DNA of 57,709 bases from an uncultured Flavobacteriaceae bacterium (lineage in GTDB: Bacteria; Bacteroidota; Bacteroidia; Flavobacteriales; Flavobacteriaceae): positions 1-57,709 of the forward strand of contig CALFUL010000020.1 of NCBI GenBank assembly GCA_937929935.1. The letters run 5' to 3'. Below the pieces are notes generated by a model. The model made no database searches. It saw only the letters and a list, made by a program, of their open reading frames with translations, and was not told the origin of the DNA. This document shows positions 17,256 to 25,738 of the stretch, one piece after another. Numbering within the stretch: position 1 is the first letter of the stretch; the number at the start of each line of letters is the position of its first letter. The translations under genes were made by a program, and so were the position numbers.

Positions 17256-18320
17256 CTAGGCATCTTTGTAGTGTGTAAATGCTGCGGCATATAAATGATC
17301 AGGAATTTGAACATCAATTACAGGCTTTCCTATTTCTCTTATTAGGGCGTAATTAATGCTTCCGTGTGAGTTTTTCTTATCATATCTCAGAAAGTTAAGA
17401 ATGTGCTCAATATCAGTTTCACTAAATTCTATTTTACCATATCGTGCTGTGAAAGTTGCCGTTATATCTTCAAGTTCTTCTTTTTTCAGCCCCAATAGTT
17501 CATTAGAAAGATACGCCTCTAAAATCATGCCCACGGCAATGGCTTCGCCATGCAATAATGTTTCTTTTTCTTGATTTATTAAAAAATAAGATTCAATGGC
17601 GTGGCCCAGTGTGTGGCCGAAATTTAAAATTTTTCGATGACCTTGCTCGGTTGGGTCTTCTAAAACAACCTTGTTTTTAATAGCTACTGAACGTCCTATA
17701 ATTTCATCAAGGTTCGAAAAATCATGCACTTCTTTTAAATCATTCCAATAATTTGCATCTTGAATCAAACCATGTTTTAAGATCTCTGCAAACCCGCTAT
17801 TCAATTGTCGCTCTTCAAGGGTTTGTAAAAATTCAGAAATGATTAAAACCATTTTTGGTTGATTAATAACTCCAATTTGATTTTTTAAAGGTCCTAAATC
17901 AACACCTGTTTTGCCACCTACTGAGGCATCTACCATTGAAAGTAGGGTAGTGGGTACGTTTATAAAATCAATTCCTCTTTTAAAAGTTGAAGCAACAAAA
18001 CCACCCAAATCAGTAATGACGCCCCCCCCTAAATTTAGAATCAAACTTTTACGATCTGCATCAAGTTCAGATAGTGCTTGCCACAAATTAACGCAGGTTT
18101 GAATATTCTTATTTATCTCGCCTGATTCAATTTCAAGTACTTCAAAATGATGGTCGCCTTTAATTGATGCCATAAAATCTGGCAAGCATTTTTCATAAGT
18201 GTTTTCATCAACTATAATAAATAATGAAGAATGAGAAGCTTCATCAAGATATTCATTCAAACTTTGAATTGCCTGCTGGTTAAAATGAATGGTATATGAA
18301 TCAGTGGTTATCGATTGCAT
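17256..18320 (-). CDS. aroB: 3-dehydroquinate synthase
   Basis: This 354-residue enzyme makes 3-dehydroquinate from DAHP, the second step of the shikimate pathway, using NAD and a divalent metal. The glycine-rich NAD site lies in LGGGVITDLGGFVAS. The stretch TTLLSMVDASVGGKTGVD follows. Metal and active-site histidines lie in NFGHTLGHAIE and LLHGEAIAVGM. The length fits the family. A run of seven cytosines at 18024-18030 stays in frame. A weak hairpin just past the stop (17221-17241) may end the transcript. It is divergent from the proline dehydrogenase gene. Confidence 0.96.
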   Translation of the reverse strand: MQSITTDSYTIHFNQQAIQSLNEYLDEASHSSLFIIVDENTYEKCLPDFMASIKGDHHFEVLEIESGEINKNIQTCVNLWQALSELDADRKSLILNLGGGVITDLGGFVASTFKRGIDFINVPTTLLSMVDASVGGKTGVDLGPLKNQIGVINQPKMVLIISEFLQTLEERQLNSGFAEILKHGLIQDANYWNDLKEVHDFSNLDEIIGRSVAIKNKVVLEDPTEQGHRKILNFGHTLGHAIESYFLINQEKETLLHGEAIAVGMILEAYLSNELLGLKKEELEDITATFTARYGKIEFSETDIEHILNFLRYDKKNSHGSINYALIREIGKPVIDVQIPDHLYAAAFTHYKDA

Positions 18321-18379
18321 TTGTTTACTTTAAATGGAATTCAAAAAATGTCAATAAGACTGCAAAATAAAGTTAATTT

Positions 18380-18414
18380 TTTGTCTAATGAATAAATAGG
18401 TGTTTTTATCTTTA
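18380..18414 (+). promoter_or_regulatory. Candidate promoter for proline dehydrogenase
   Basis: TTTG at 18380-18383 and TATCTTTA at 18407-18414 are 23 bases apart; the -7 box has one mismatch. The predicted transcript starts near 18422, about 16 bases before the ATG. Confidence 0.45.
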
Positions 18415-18437
18415 CGGTCTTAATAAATCAATATTAA

Positions 18438-19604
18438 ATGAATCGATTTTTTGATAATACCGCAACCGCATTTGCTTTAAAAACGGACTCAGAATTAGAG
18501 CGTGCGTATTTTCTTTTCAAAATGATTGCAAATGAGCCATTGGTACGCATTGGTACAGCAATGACCAATTTTGCTTTAAAGGCCAATTTGCCGGTTGAAG
18601 GATTGATTCGAGCTACTGTGTTTGACCACTTTTGTGGTGGAGTTAATGAAGAAGATTGCCTGCCCATAATTGATAAAATGTATGGTAGTAAAGTTAGTTC
18701 AGTCTTAGACTATTCAGTAGAAGGGCAAGAAGGCGAAGACCCACTTGATGATGCCTTAGAAAAAATAGTAAAAATTTTAGATTTTGTTAAGGAAAGAGAA
18801 GCTATACCGTTTGCTGTTTTTAAACCTACTAGTTTTGGCAGATTTGCTTTGTATGAAAAAAAAGGTAAAGGAGACGAACTAACCAACGCTGAGGAACAGG
18901 AATGGAAACGCGTTGTTCAACGATTTGAAACCGTTTGCCAAAAAGCATATAATCTTGATGTTTGTTTATTGATTGACGCAGAAGAAAGCTGGATGCAAAA
19001 TGCTGCCGATGAATTGTTAGAAAATTTAATGCGCAAATATAACCGCGATAAAGCGTTGATTTTTAATACCCTTCAAATGTACCGATGGGATCGTTTAGAC
19101 TACTTAAAACAATTGCATAAAAAAGCCAAGTCTGAGGGTTTTCATATTGGTATGAAGGTAGTTCGTGGTGCTTATATGGAAAAAGAAAATGATCGTGCTG
19201 CTGATTTGGGTTATAAAACACCTATTTGTAAATCAAAATCAGCTACTGATGAAAATTTTGATGCAGCTATTGTTTATATGGTTAATAATTTAGATACCAT
19301 TTCTTTATTTGCTGGTACGCATAATGAAGAGAGTTGTTATCGTCTTATTGAATTAATGAAAGAGAACAATATTGGTACATCTGATGAACGGGTTTGGTTT
19401 GGTCAATTGTTTGGTATGAGTGACCATATCTCTTTTAATTTAGCTGAACAGGGTTATAATGTTGCGAAATATCTTCCGTTTGGACCAGTAAAAGATGTGA
19501 TGCCCTATTTGATTCGCAGAGCTGAAGAGAATACTTCAGTTGCGGGTCAAACTACGCGAGAATTATCCCTCTTAAAAAAAGAAAGAAAACGTAGAAAAAT
19601 TTAA
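18438..19604 (+). CDS. Proline dehydrogenase (monofunctional)
   Basis: This is a 388-residue FAD enzyme that oxidises proline to pyrroline-5-carboxylate. It has the ProDH barrel signatures: MKVVRGAYMEKENDRA, the lysine-rich YKTPICKSKSATD stretch, and the C-terminal YLIRRAEENTS that contacts FAD and proline. It lacks the P5C dehydrogenase half found in bifunctional PutA, and no such gene adjoins it, so the second step must be encoded elsewhere. The stop codon overlaps the end of the convergent gene at 19601 by four bases. Confidence 0.94.
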   Translation: MNRFFDNTATAFALKTDSELERAYFLFKMIANEPLVRIGTAMTNFALKANLPVEGLIRATVFDHFCGGVNEEDCLPIIDKMYGSKVSSVLDYSVEGQEGEDPLDDALEKIVKILDFVKEREAIPFAVFKPTSFGRFALYEKKGKGDELTNAEEQEWKRVVQRFETVCQKAYNLDVCLLIDAEESWMQNAADELLENLMRKYNRDKALIFNTLQMYRWDRLDYLKQLHKKAKSEGFHIGMKVVRGAYMEKENDRAADLGYKTPICKSKSATDENFDAAIVYMVNNLDTISLFAGTHNEESCYRLIELMKENNIGTSDERVWFGQLFGMSDHISFNLAEQGYNVAKYLPFGPVKDVMPYLIRRAEENTSVAGQTTRELSLLKKERKRRKI

Positions 19605-19987
19605 TGTTGATTCAGTTTTGCGATAAAGATTTTATCCTTACAATTTTCTATTTCTAGAGTTACTTTTTGTTCTTCAATTTCTCTTTCAACCACAAAGCGT
19701 TTGCAGGGTTCTTTTTTAGTGTCACTTTCGCCAAAAAGTACATCGCCATCAATTAAAAACTGTTTTAAATAAAGGGTGTCAATGTCTTTGTTTTCGAGAC
19801 GTGCTGATATTTCATCAGAGAACGTCATGGGCTTTAAACGCATGTTTTTGAGTACTCTGCAGTTGGGTAAATAACAAAATTCTGTTCTCTTTTCTTTGAA
19901 GAAAAAAGCTAAAAATATAAGACCCGCTGAAAGGCCGATTAAATAAAATCCAAGTCGTTTAAAAAAAGAAGCGTCAAATAAAGACAT
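19601..19987 (-). CDS. Conserved membrane-anchored hypothetical protein (DUF4258-like)
   Basis: The 128-residue protein has one membrane segment at about 12-28 (FYLIGLSAGLIFLAFFF) and a C-terminal domain of about 100 residues containing the stretch FCYLPNCRVLKNMRLKP. I associate it, from memory of Flavobacteriaceae annotations, with DUF4258; a profile search would settle that. It is encoded seven bases downstream of the alanine dehydrogenase gene in the same direction, so the two are probably co-transcribed. Confidence 0.72.
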   Translation of the reverse strand: MSLFDASFFKRLGFYLIGLSAGLIFLAFFFKEKRTEFCYLPNCRVLKNMRLKPMTFSDEISARLENKDIDTLYLKQFLIDGDVLFGESDTKKEPCKRFVVEREIEEQKVTLEIENCKDKIFIAKLNQH

Positions 19988-19994
19988 AGGTCTC

Positions 19995-21194
19995 TTAAAA
20001 GATTAAAAAGTTGATATCACTATATTTTAGGTCAAACCATTCGCCAACAGATTTGCTGGTCAAAATACCGTGATACATATAGAGTCCGTTTCGCAAACCT
20101 TTATTATACCGCAATGAATTTTCAATACCACCTTCTTCTCCAAGTTTTAAGAGGTAAGGGGTAAAGATATTACTAAGCGATATGGTCGCCGTTTTTGGGT
20201 ATCGAGCAGGAATATTGGGTACTGCATAATGCACTACACCAAACTTATTAATTGTTGGTTTTTCATGTGTTGTTACTTCACTGGTTTCAAAGCATCCGCC
20301 CATATCAATACTCACATCTATGATGACAGCCCCTTTCTTCATGTTTTCAACCATATCACTTGATACCACCACCGGAGAGCGATCTTTACCACGGGTAGCA
20401 CCAATAGCAACATCACATCTTCTTAATGCTTTCATCAAGTTTTTAGGTTGTACTGTTGAAGTATAAATGGTTTGATTCAAATTAGTTTGAATCTTTCTTA
20501 ATTTGGTTGTTGAATTGTCAAATAACCTGATATTGGCTCCTAAACCTAAGGCAGAACGGGCGGCAAATTCACCTACAGTTCCGGCACCAATAATAACCAC
20601 CTCAATTGGCGGTACACCGCTTATGTTACCAAACATGAGTCCGTTGCCTTTATTGGTGGCCGCAAGAATTTCTGCAGCAATTAAAACTGATGAAATACCA
20701 GCTATTTCACTTAGCGAACGCACTACCGGAAACTTACCTTCTTCATCACGAATATATTCAAAGGCAATGGCCGTAATTCTTTTTTTTGCTAATGTTTCAA
20801 AGTATTCTTTTGATTGGGTTTTGAGTTGCAAAGCTGAAATGATGCTACTTTGCGGATTCATCATTTTAATCTCTTTATACGTTGGTGGCTCAACTTTTAA
20901 AATTAACGGACACCCAAAGACCTTCTTGACATCTTTAGCAATTTCAGCACCTGCTTCAGCATATTCTTTGTCAGAGTAAAAGGCACTTTCGCCAGCACCC
21001 GATTCAATCATAACCCTGTGACCATTTGCAACAATAGCAGCAACGGCGTCAGGTGTTAAACAAATACGTTTTTCTTGGTATTGGTTTTCATTGGGTATGC
21101 CAATAAAAAGTTCTCCCTTTTGTTTTAAGATTTCTAAGGTCTCTTCTTGCGGAAGTAGCTGTTGCTTACTAAAAGGAGATTTTGGTTGATTCAT
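19995..21194 (-). CDS. ald: Alanine dehydrogenase
   Basis: This enzyme of about 399 residues interconverts alanine with pyruvate and ammonia using NAD. The N-terminal catalytic domain has the typical IGIPNEN and RICLTPDAVAAIVANGHRV. The Rossmann domain carries VVIIGAGTVGEFAARSALGLG, followed by a GATRGKDRSPVVVS stretch. The same fold occurs in transhydrogenase alpha subunits, but the length and the C-terminus (SLSNIFTPYLLKLG) fit alanine dehydrogenase. The ATG at 21194 is chosen; an in-frame TTG lies nine bases upstream. A -7 element lies 38 bases before the start. Confidence 0.93.
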   Translation of the reverse strand: MNQPKSPFSKQQLLPQEETLEILKQKGELFIGIPNENQYQEKRICLTPDAVAAIVANGHRVMIESGAGESAFYSDKEYAEAGAEIAKDVKKVFGCPLILKVEPPTYKEIKMMNPQSSIISALQLKTQSKEYFETLAKKRITAIAFEYIRDEEGKFPVVRSLSEIAGISSVLIAAEILAATNKGNGLMFGNISGVPPIEVVIIGAGTVGEFAARSALGLGANIRLFDNSTTKLRKIQTNLNQTIYTSTVQPKNLMKALRRCDVAIGATRGKDRSPVVVSSDMVENMKKGAVIIDVSIDMGGCFETSEVTTHEKPTINKFGVVHYAVPNIPARYPKTATISLSNIFTPYLLKLGEEGGIENSLRYNKGLRNGLYMYHGILTSKSVGEWFDLKYSDINFLIF

Positions 21195-21231
21195 AGAGTG
21201 CAATTCAAAGAAATGCTTACAGTGTTCTTCT

Positions 21232-21239
21232 CAAAATTA
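21232..21239 (-). promoter_or_regulatory. Candidate -7 element for ald
   Basis: On the minus strand this reads TAATTTTG, an exact TAnnTTTG match. A TTG lies 26 bases further upstream, slightly beyond the usual spacing. Transcription would start about 30 bases before the ATG. Confidence 0.45.
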
Positions 21240-21277
21240 CGATTTTTAAAGAAACTTTGATCTTTCAATTTGAAGAA

Positions 21278-21934
21278 TCAAAAGATATAAGACCATATGG
21301 TTTTAACATTACTTTGAAATTGATTCAAAATTCGTTGAAGATTGGCGGTAGAAAATTCTTGATTAAGCCATTCAGACAAGGTTCTATATTCAATTTTTGG
21401 AATTTCAGCCGTAATGTTTTTAATTTCTTTTTTGCTTAACTGTTTCGTTTCTAAAACATTGATTTCTTTTTGCATGGCTTCTAAATCAATACCATGAACA
21501 TATTTATCATATAACTTCAAGCGAATGAGGTACACAAAAGGGATGACCACCATACAAACCGGTAAAACCCAGAAAAGATTTTCAGTATCAACATATCTAT
21601 CCTCAGAAAAAACAGCTTCAAAGATTTGAAATGCGTACATCGCAATAGGAATAAGTAAGATATGATACCACCAAACTCTTGAGGTAAAAAACCAAATAAG
21701 AAGTAAGAAGAGCGGCACAAGTTTAACGGTTAGAAACCAAACATAAGTTGATACATCAGCAAAACCATTGCTACCTATAGTTATTCCTAAAAATGAAATT
21801 ACCGCATCTGGGTCATTTACAGGTAAGAAGTCGTGCAATTTATATAGGAATGGTGTAATAGCTATGAAAAACACAGCAATTGTATCAAGAACCATTTTCT
21901 TTCTTGCACTCGTTTTCCTAAAATTATTTTTCAT
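21278..21934 (-). CDS. Membrane protein of unknown function
   Basis: The protein of about 218 residues has three to four predicted membrane segments in its first 140 residues: LDTIAVFFIAITPFLY, LTVKLVPLFLLLIWFF, WWYHILLIPIAMYAFQIF and LFWVLPVCMVVIPFVYLI. A cytoplasmic coiled-coil-like tail follows (about 150-218), including INVLETKQLSKKEIKN. I do not recognise the family. The start is the ATG at 21934, because the upstream in-frame codon is TTG. It is transcribed towards ald. Confidence 0.7.
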   Translation of the reverse strand: MKNNFRKTSARKKMVLDTIAVFFIAITPFLYKLHDFLPVNDPDAVISFLGITIGSNGFADVSTYVWFLTVKLVPLFLLLIWFFTSRVWWYHILLIPIAMYAFQIFEAVFSEDRYVDTENLFWVLPVCMVVIPFVYLIRLKLYDKYVHGIDLEAMQKEINVLETKQLSKKEIKNITAEIPKIEYRTLSEWLNQEFSTANLQRILNQFQSNVKTIWSYIF

Positions 21935-21991
21935 TAGCGAATGTGGTCTTATCAAGTGCTAACGACATAGGCTAGAAAATAGTATAAAAAA

Positions 21992-22014
21992 AGGACACCT
22001 TTTTTAGATGTCCT
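21992..22014 (-). terminator. Rho-independent terminator after the 47-residue lipoprotein gene
   Basis: On the plus strand AGGACACC (21992-21999) pairs with GATGTCCT (22007-22014), with one wobble pair. Read leftwards the stem is followed by a run of seven T. It lies 25 bases past the small lipoprotein stop codon. Confidence 0.8.
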
Positions 22015-22038
22015 CTTTATCTAGTAAGAATAATTTTC

Positions 22039-22182
22039 TTAACTAGCTTTGGTTTTAACCTTGCTTCTGTCAACACCTAGTTCATGTAACTCATCTTCTG
22101 CAGAAGTAGATGAAGTCTCGCATGAAACAGCTGCAAAAAACAAAATGGCTGCCAATGCATAAAATGCTTTTTTTGCTTTCAT
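22039..22182 (-). CDS. 47-residue predicted lipoprotein
   Basis: A short reading frame begins with MKAKKAFYALAAILFFAAVS and reaches Cys21, a clear lipoprotein signal peptide with lipobox AVSC. Only 26 residues follow the lipidated Cys, mostly Ser, Thr, Asp and Glu and then a basic end. It is followed at the right distance by its own terminator, which supports real expression. I do not recognise it. Its mature part is too short for an enzyme; a role at the membrane surface or as a secreted peptide is speculation. Confidence 0.72.
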   Translation of the reverse strand: MKAKKAFYALAAILFFAAVSCETSSTSAEDELHELGVDRSKVKTKAS

Positions 22183-22391
22183 TTTCTAGTGTTTATAGTG
22201 TGAGTAAAGTAATAATGTTCGAGGCTAATGTATGAATTGTGACCAACAAAACATAGCAGAAATTGTTAAAAATGTGTATTTCGTCGTAAAAATGATACCA
22301 TTTATCGATGAGAAAGCTATTTCATTAGCCTTTAAAGGCTTTAACATGATGAAAATTTATGAATTTAACCTATCCGGTTGCCACACATATT

Positions 22392-22796
22392 TTAGTTAAT
22401 AGAAATTTCTCTCGTAGTAGGGTCTAAAATTTCAATTTTTAATTGATGCATAGCTTCAGGTAAAAAAGAAGGTATTTTTTCTGGCCATTCAATGAAAATC
22501 CAAACATCTTGATTTAGATAATCTTCAAAACCAAGGTCAAGTGCCTCGGTTTCATCATTTAACCGATAAAAATCAAAATGGTAACCAAGTACGCTGCCAT
22601 CTTCTTTATGATACTCATTGACAATTCCAAAGGTAGGACTACTAGCTTCATCAGCTCCGCCTAATTCATGAACCAAGGCCTTTATTAAAGTAGTTTTGCC
22701 AGCGCCCATTTCGCCATAAAAGCATAAGGTTTTCGAAGAAACTGTAGCGATAATTGATTTGGCGATTTTTTGTAATTCGGCCTGCTTATATTGCAT
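22392..22796 (-). CDS. tsaE: tRNA threonylcarbamoyladenosine biosynthesis ATPase TsaE
   Basis: This 134-residue P-loop ATPase works with TsaB and TsaD to place threonylcarbamoyl on A37 of ANN-decoding tRNAs. Walker A is GEMGAGKTT (28-36). It has the family signatures SSPTFGIVNEY, HFDFYRL and the late WPEKI. The length is typical. It lies 39 bases downstream of porX in the same direction and is probably in its transcript, though the two functions are unrelated. Confidence 0.94.
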   Translation of the reverse strand: MQYKQAELQKIAKSIIATVSSKTLCFYGEMGAGKTTLIKALVHELGGADEASSPTFGIVNEYHKEDGSVLGYHFDFYRLNDETEALDLGFEDYLNQDVWIFIEWPEKIPSFLPEAMHQLKIEILDPTTREISIN

Positions 22797-22835
22797 AGGA
22801 GATAAGCTCTTTTTGATTGTTTTAATACTATTAGT

Positions 22836-24380
22836 TTATCTAGGCTCTAAAACCACAAAAGGTATAATCATTTCTTCTAATGAGACCCCACCGTGCTGAT
22901 ACGTATTTCTGTAATAGCTCACGTAGTGATTATAATTGTTAGGGTAAGCAAAGAATAAATCATTTTTCGCAAAAATAAATGAACTACTCATATTTATTGA
23001 CGGTAAATGAATACTTCTAGGATCTTTGGCTTCTAAAACATCTTTCTCTTCATAGGTTAAACTTCTACCTGTTTTATACCTTAGGTTTGAACTCGTGTCT
23101 TTATCTCCAATAACTTTTGAAGGTTGCTTCACATTAATAGTACCATGATCTGTAGTTATAATGAGCTTCATACCCATATTTTGCGCCTGTTGAATAATCT
23201 CTAGTAAAGGTGAATTTTTAAACCAGCTTTGTGTTAATGATCGATAAGCCTTATCATTTGAAGCTAATTCTTTAATGACTTCCATTTCAGTCTTAGAATG
23301 CGAAAGCATATCTACAAAATTATAAACTATTACGGTTAGATCATTGTCTTTTTGAGCTTTAAAATTCTGTGATAAGTGCTTTCCTTGTTTTAGGCTGCTA
23401 ATTTTGTGATAGTCCCATTTAAGATTTAATCCTAAACGATCTAATTGAGCGCCTAGAAATTTATCTTCGAATAAATTTTTACCTCCTTCATCAGTATCAT
23501 TTTTCCACCATTCAGGATGTTTCTTTTCCATGGCTAATGGAGTCAAGCCTGAAAATATAGCGTTTCTGGCATACTGTGTAGCAGTAGGTAAGATACTCAT
23601 GTATGATTCTTCTTTGACCTTTTTGTAAAATGAGTTGACCGTATCTTCAAAAGCAAACCATTGATCGTAACGCAAATTATCAACCACGACTAAAAGGGTA
23701 GGGGTATCTTTAATTTCAGGGGTAATCCATTCTTTAAAAAGGGTATGCGACATGATGGGGCCTAAAGGATCAGTAAACCAATCTTCATAATTGTTTTCTA
23801 CAAATTTTCCGAATTGCTGATTGGCTTCTATTTTTTGCGACTCTAGAATTTCAAACATGCCGGAGTCTTCAATGTCTTCGAGCTGTATTTCCCAATAAAT
23901 CAACTTTTTATATAATTCAATCCATTCCTTATAACTATTTACCATGGATAAATCCATCGCAATTTTTCTAAATTCTTGCTGGTAATTTGAAGTTGTTTTT
24001 TCAGAAACCAAGCGCGAATGGTCTAAATTCTTTTTTAAGGATAACAATATCTGATTTGGATTCACAGGCTTAATCAGATAATCAGAAATCTGAGATCCAA
24101 TAGCCTCTTCCATAATAAATTCCTCTTCACTTTTGGTAATCATAACCACAGGTAAAGTAGAATTGATGATTTTAATTTCATTCAAGGTTTCAAGACCAGA
24201 AATACCGGGCATATTTTCATCTAAGAAAACAATGTCAACGGTATGTTTTGCCAATTCTTCAAGGGCTTCTTGACCACTAGGGCAGGTAATGACATTGTAG
24301 TCTTTATTTTCAAGAAATATGATATGAGACTTTAATAAATCAATCTCATCATCGACCCAAAGAATGGTAATTTTGCTCAT
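22836..24380 (-). CDS. porX: PorX: response regulator with PglZ/alkaline-phosphatase-type domain, type IX secretion regulator
   Basis: This 514-residue regulator belongs to the type IX secretion and gliding system of Bacteroidota. The receiver domain (1-120) has acidic residues 10-11, phospho-acceptor Asp54 in FLDENMPG and Lys104 in IKPVNP. After a helical linker (about 125-205) comes a PglZ/alkaline-phosphatase superfamily domain: metal-binding VVVDNLRYDQW, the Thr nucleophile region LPTATQYARNAIFSGL, TTDHGTI and YQHGGVSLEEM. Published work on PorX describes a zinc-dependent phosphodiesterase acting on oligonucleotides; the residues needed appear present. Its kinase PorY is usually encoded elsewhere. 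It is divergent from an HD-domain hydrolase gene. Confidence 0.95.
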   Translation of the reverse strand: MSKITILWVDDEIDLLKSHIIFLENKDYNVITCPSGQEALEELAKHTVDIVFLDENMPGISGLETLNEIKIINSTLPVVMITKSEEEFIMEEAIGSQISDYLIKPVNPNQILLSLKKNLDHSRLVSEKTTSNYQQEFRKIAMDLSMVNSYKEWIELYKKLIYWEIQLEDIEDSGMFEILESQKIEANQQFGKFVENNYEDWFTDPLGPIMSHTLFKEWITPEIKDTPTLLVVVDNLRYDQWFAFEDTVNSFYKKVKEESYMSILPTATQYARNAIFSGLTPLAMEKKHPEWWKNDTDEGGKNLFEDKFLGAQLDRLGLNLKWDYHKISSLKQGKHLSQNFKAQKDNDLTVIVYNFVDMLSHSKTEMEVIKELASNDKAYRSLTQSWFKNSPLLEIIQQAQNMGMKLIITTDHGTINVKQPSKVIGDKDTSSNLRYKTGRSLTYEEKDVLEAKDPRSIHLPSINMSSSFIFAKNDLFFAYPNNYNHYVSYYRNTYQHGGVSLEEMIIPFVVLEPR

Positions 24381-24450
24381 TTGTATAAAATTGGAATGAA
24401 ATTAAACGGAACCCTTTTTACTTAAAAAAGATAGTCTCATCTTGTTTATA

Positions 24451-24458
24451 TAACTTTG
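24451..24458 (+). promoter_or_regulatory. Candidate -7 element for the HD hydrolase / lipid A gene cluster
   Basis: TAACTTTG is an exact TAnnTTTG match 25 bases before the TTG start at 24483. No TTTG is seen at the usual distance upstream. Confidence 0.45.
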
Positions 24459-24482
24459 CTACCTATTTAAAACCACACACTA

Positions 24483-25712
24483 TTGGCAGCATCAAATAAG
24501 CTAAAAGTATTTAATGATCCAATTTACGGATTTATTACAATTCCGCACACGCTCATTTTCGACCTCATTGCCCATCCGTACTTTCAAAGATTACGCAGAA
24601 TTTCACAAATGGGACTTTCCTATTTAGTCTATCCAGGAGCACACCATACGCGTTTTCATCACGCTCTTGGCAGCATGCACTTGATGAATAAAGCAATACA
24701 AGTGCTTCGTTTTAAAGGAGTTACAATTACAAAAGAAGAAGAAGAAGGACTATTATGCGCAATTCTTCTACATGATATTGGCCACGGACCTTTTTCTCAT
24801 GCCATGGAAAATAGCATTGTTGAAGGAATTCATCATGAGTATATTTCGTTGTTATTTATGAAAGAACTGAATGCGAGGTTTAACGGAAGTTTAACGGTTG
24901 CGATTGAAATTTTTCAGGGTAAACATCCGAAAAAGTTTTTAAATCAGTTGGTTTCTGGTCAACTTGATATGGACAGACTTGATTATTTAAAGCGTGATAG
25001 TTTTTACACCGGGGTTGCTGAAGGTAATGTGAATTCTGAACGTCTTTTAACTATGCTTAATGTTGTAGACAATCAATTAGTAGTAGAAGAAAAAGGTATT
25101 TACTCAATTGAGAAATTTCTTTTAGCAAGACGCTTTATGTATTGGCAAGTTTACCTGCATAAAACGGGTATTGTTGCAGAGCAGCTATTAATTAGAATTT
25201 TACAGCGCGCAAAAAGTGTATTAAAAACAGGAGCGAAACTTGAATGTAGTGATGCTTTTTACTTTTTTTTAACCACAAAAATTGACACTTCAAATTTTGA
25301 CCAAAACGTTTTAGATTTATTCTCTAAGATTGATGATGTTGATATTCTAGCTGCCATTAAAAAATGGCAAACGAGTCCAGATTTTGTTTTATCTAAATTA
25401 TGTGAGATGGTACTCAATAGATCTCTTTTAAAAATTAAGGTAAAAGACAAACCTATTACCCAAAATCAAATCGATAAAAAGCAAGAAAAATTCAAAATTG
25501 TGTACCCACTTTCTGATGAAGAAATGAGTTATTTTGTTTTTACGGGTATCATTGAAAACAAAGCGTATGATTCAAAAAAACAAAATATTTTTGTTTTAAA
25601 GAAAAGTGGCAAGTTGGTTGACGTAGCAAAGGCTTCAGATCATTTGAATTTAAAAATGCTTTCTAAAACGGTTACCAAGTATTACATTTGCTACCCCAAA
25701 GCTTCTGTCTAA
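24483..25712 (+). CDS. HD-domain phosphohydrolase (dNTPase-like), TTG start
   Basis: This 409-residue metal-dependent phosphohydrolase belongs to the family that includes SAMHD1-like dNTP hydrolases. The metal site is formed by the histidines of HHTRFHH (54-60), the HD pair in LLHDIGHGPFSH (97-98) and a later Asp in GQLDMDRLDYLKRDSF. The C-terminal third is a helical domain. A stop codon lies four codons upstream of the TTG and the first ATG falls 42 codons in, beyond the conserved KVFNDPIYGF; TTG at 24483 is therefore the only reasonable start. The actual substrate is not established. lpxD follows after 26 bases. Confidence 0.9.
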   Translation: MAASNKLKVFNDPIYGFITIPHTLIFDLIAHPYFQRLRRISQMGLSYLVYPGAHHTRFHHALGSMHLMNKAIQVLRFKGVTITKEEEEGLLCAILLHDIGHGPFSHAMENSIVEGIHHEYISLLFMKELNARFNGSLTVAIEIFQGKHPKKFLNQLVSGQLDMDRLDYLKRDSFYTGVAEGNVNSERLLTMLNVVDNQLVVEEKGIYSIEKFLLARRFMYWQVYLHKTGIVAEQLLIRILQRAKSVLKTGAKLECSDAFYFFLTTKIDTSNFDQNVLDLFSKIDDVDILAAIKKWQTSPDFVLSKLCEMVLNRSLLKIKVKDKPITQNQIDKKQEKFKIVYPLSDEEMSYFVFTGIIENKAYDSKKQNIFVLKKSGKLVDVAKASDHLNLKMLSKTVTKYYICYPKASV

Positions 25713-25738
25713 CGCACTATTTTCTTATTTTTGTTTTC

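Noticed and set aside
18020..18035. Frameshift at the seven-cytosine run in aroB
   Set aside because: The frame continues through the run with all 3-dehydroquinate synthase motifs intact and normal length.
20503..20979. 158-codon antisense frame within ald
   Set aside because: It lies wholly opposite conserved alanine dehydrogenase sequence and has no recognisable domain or start context.
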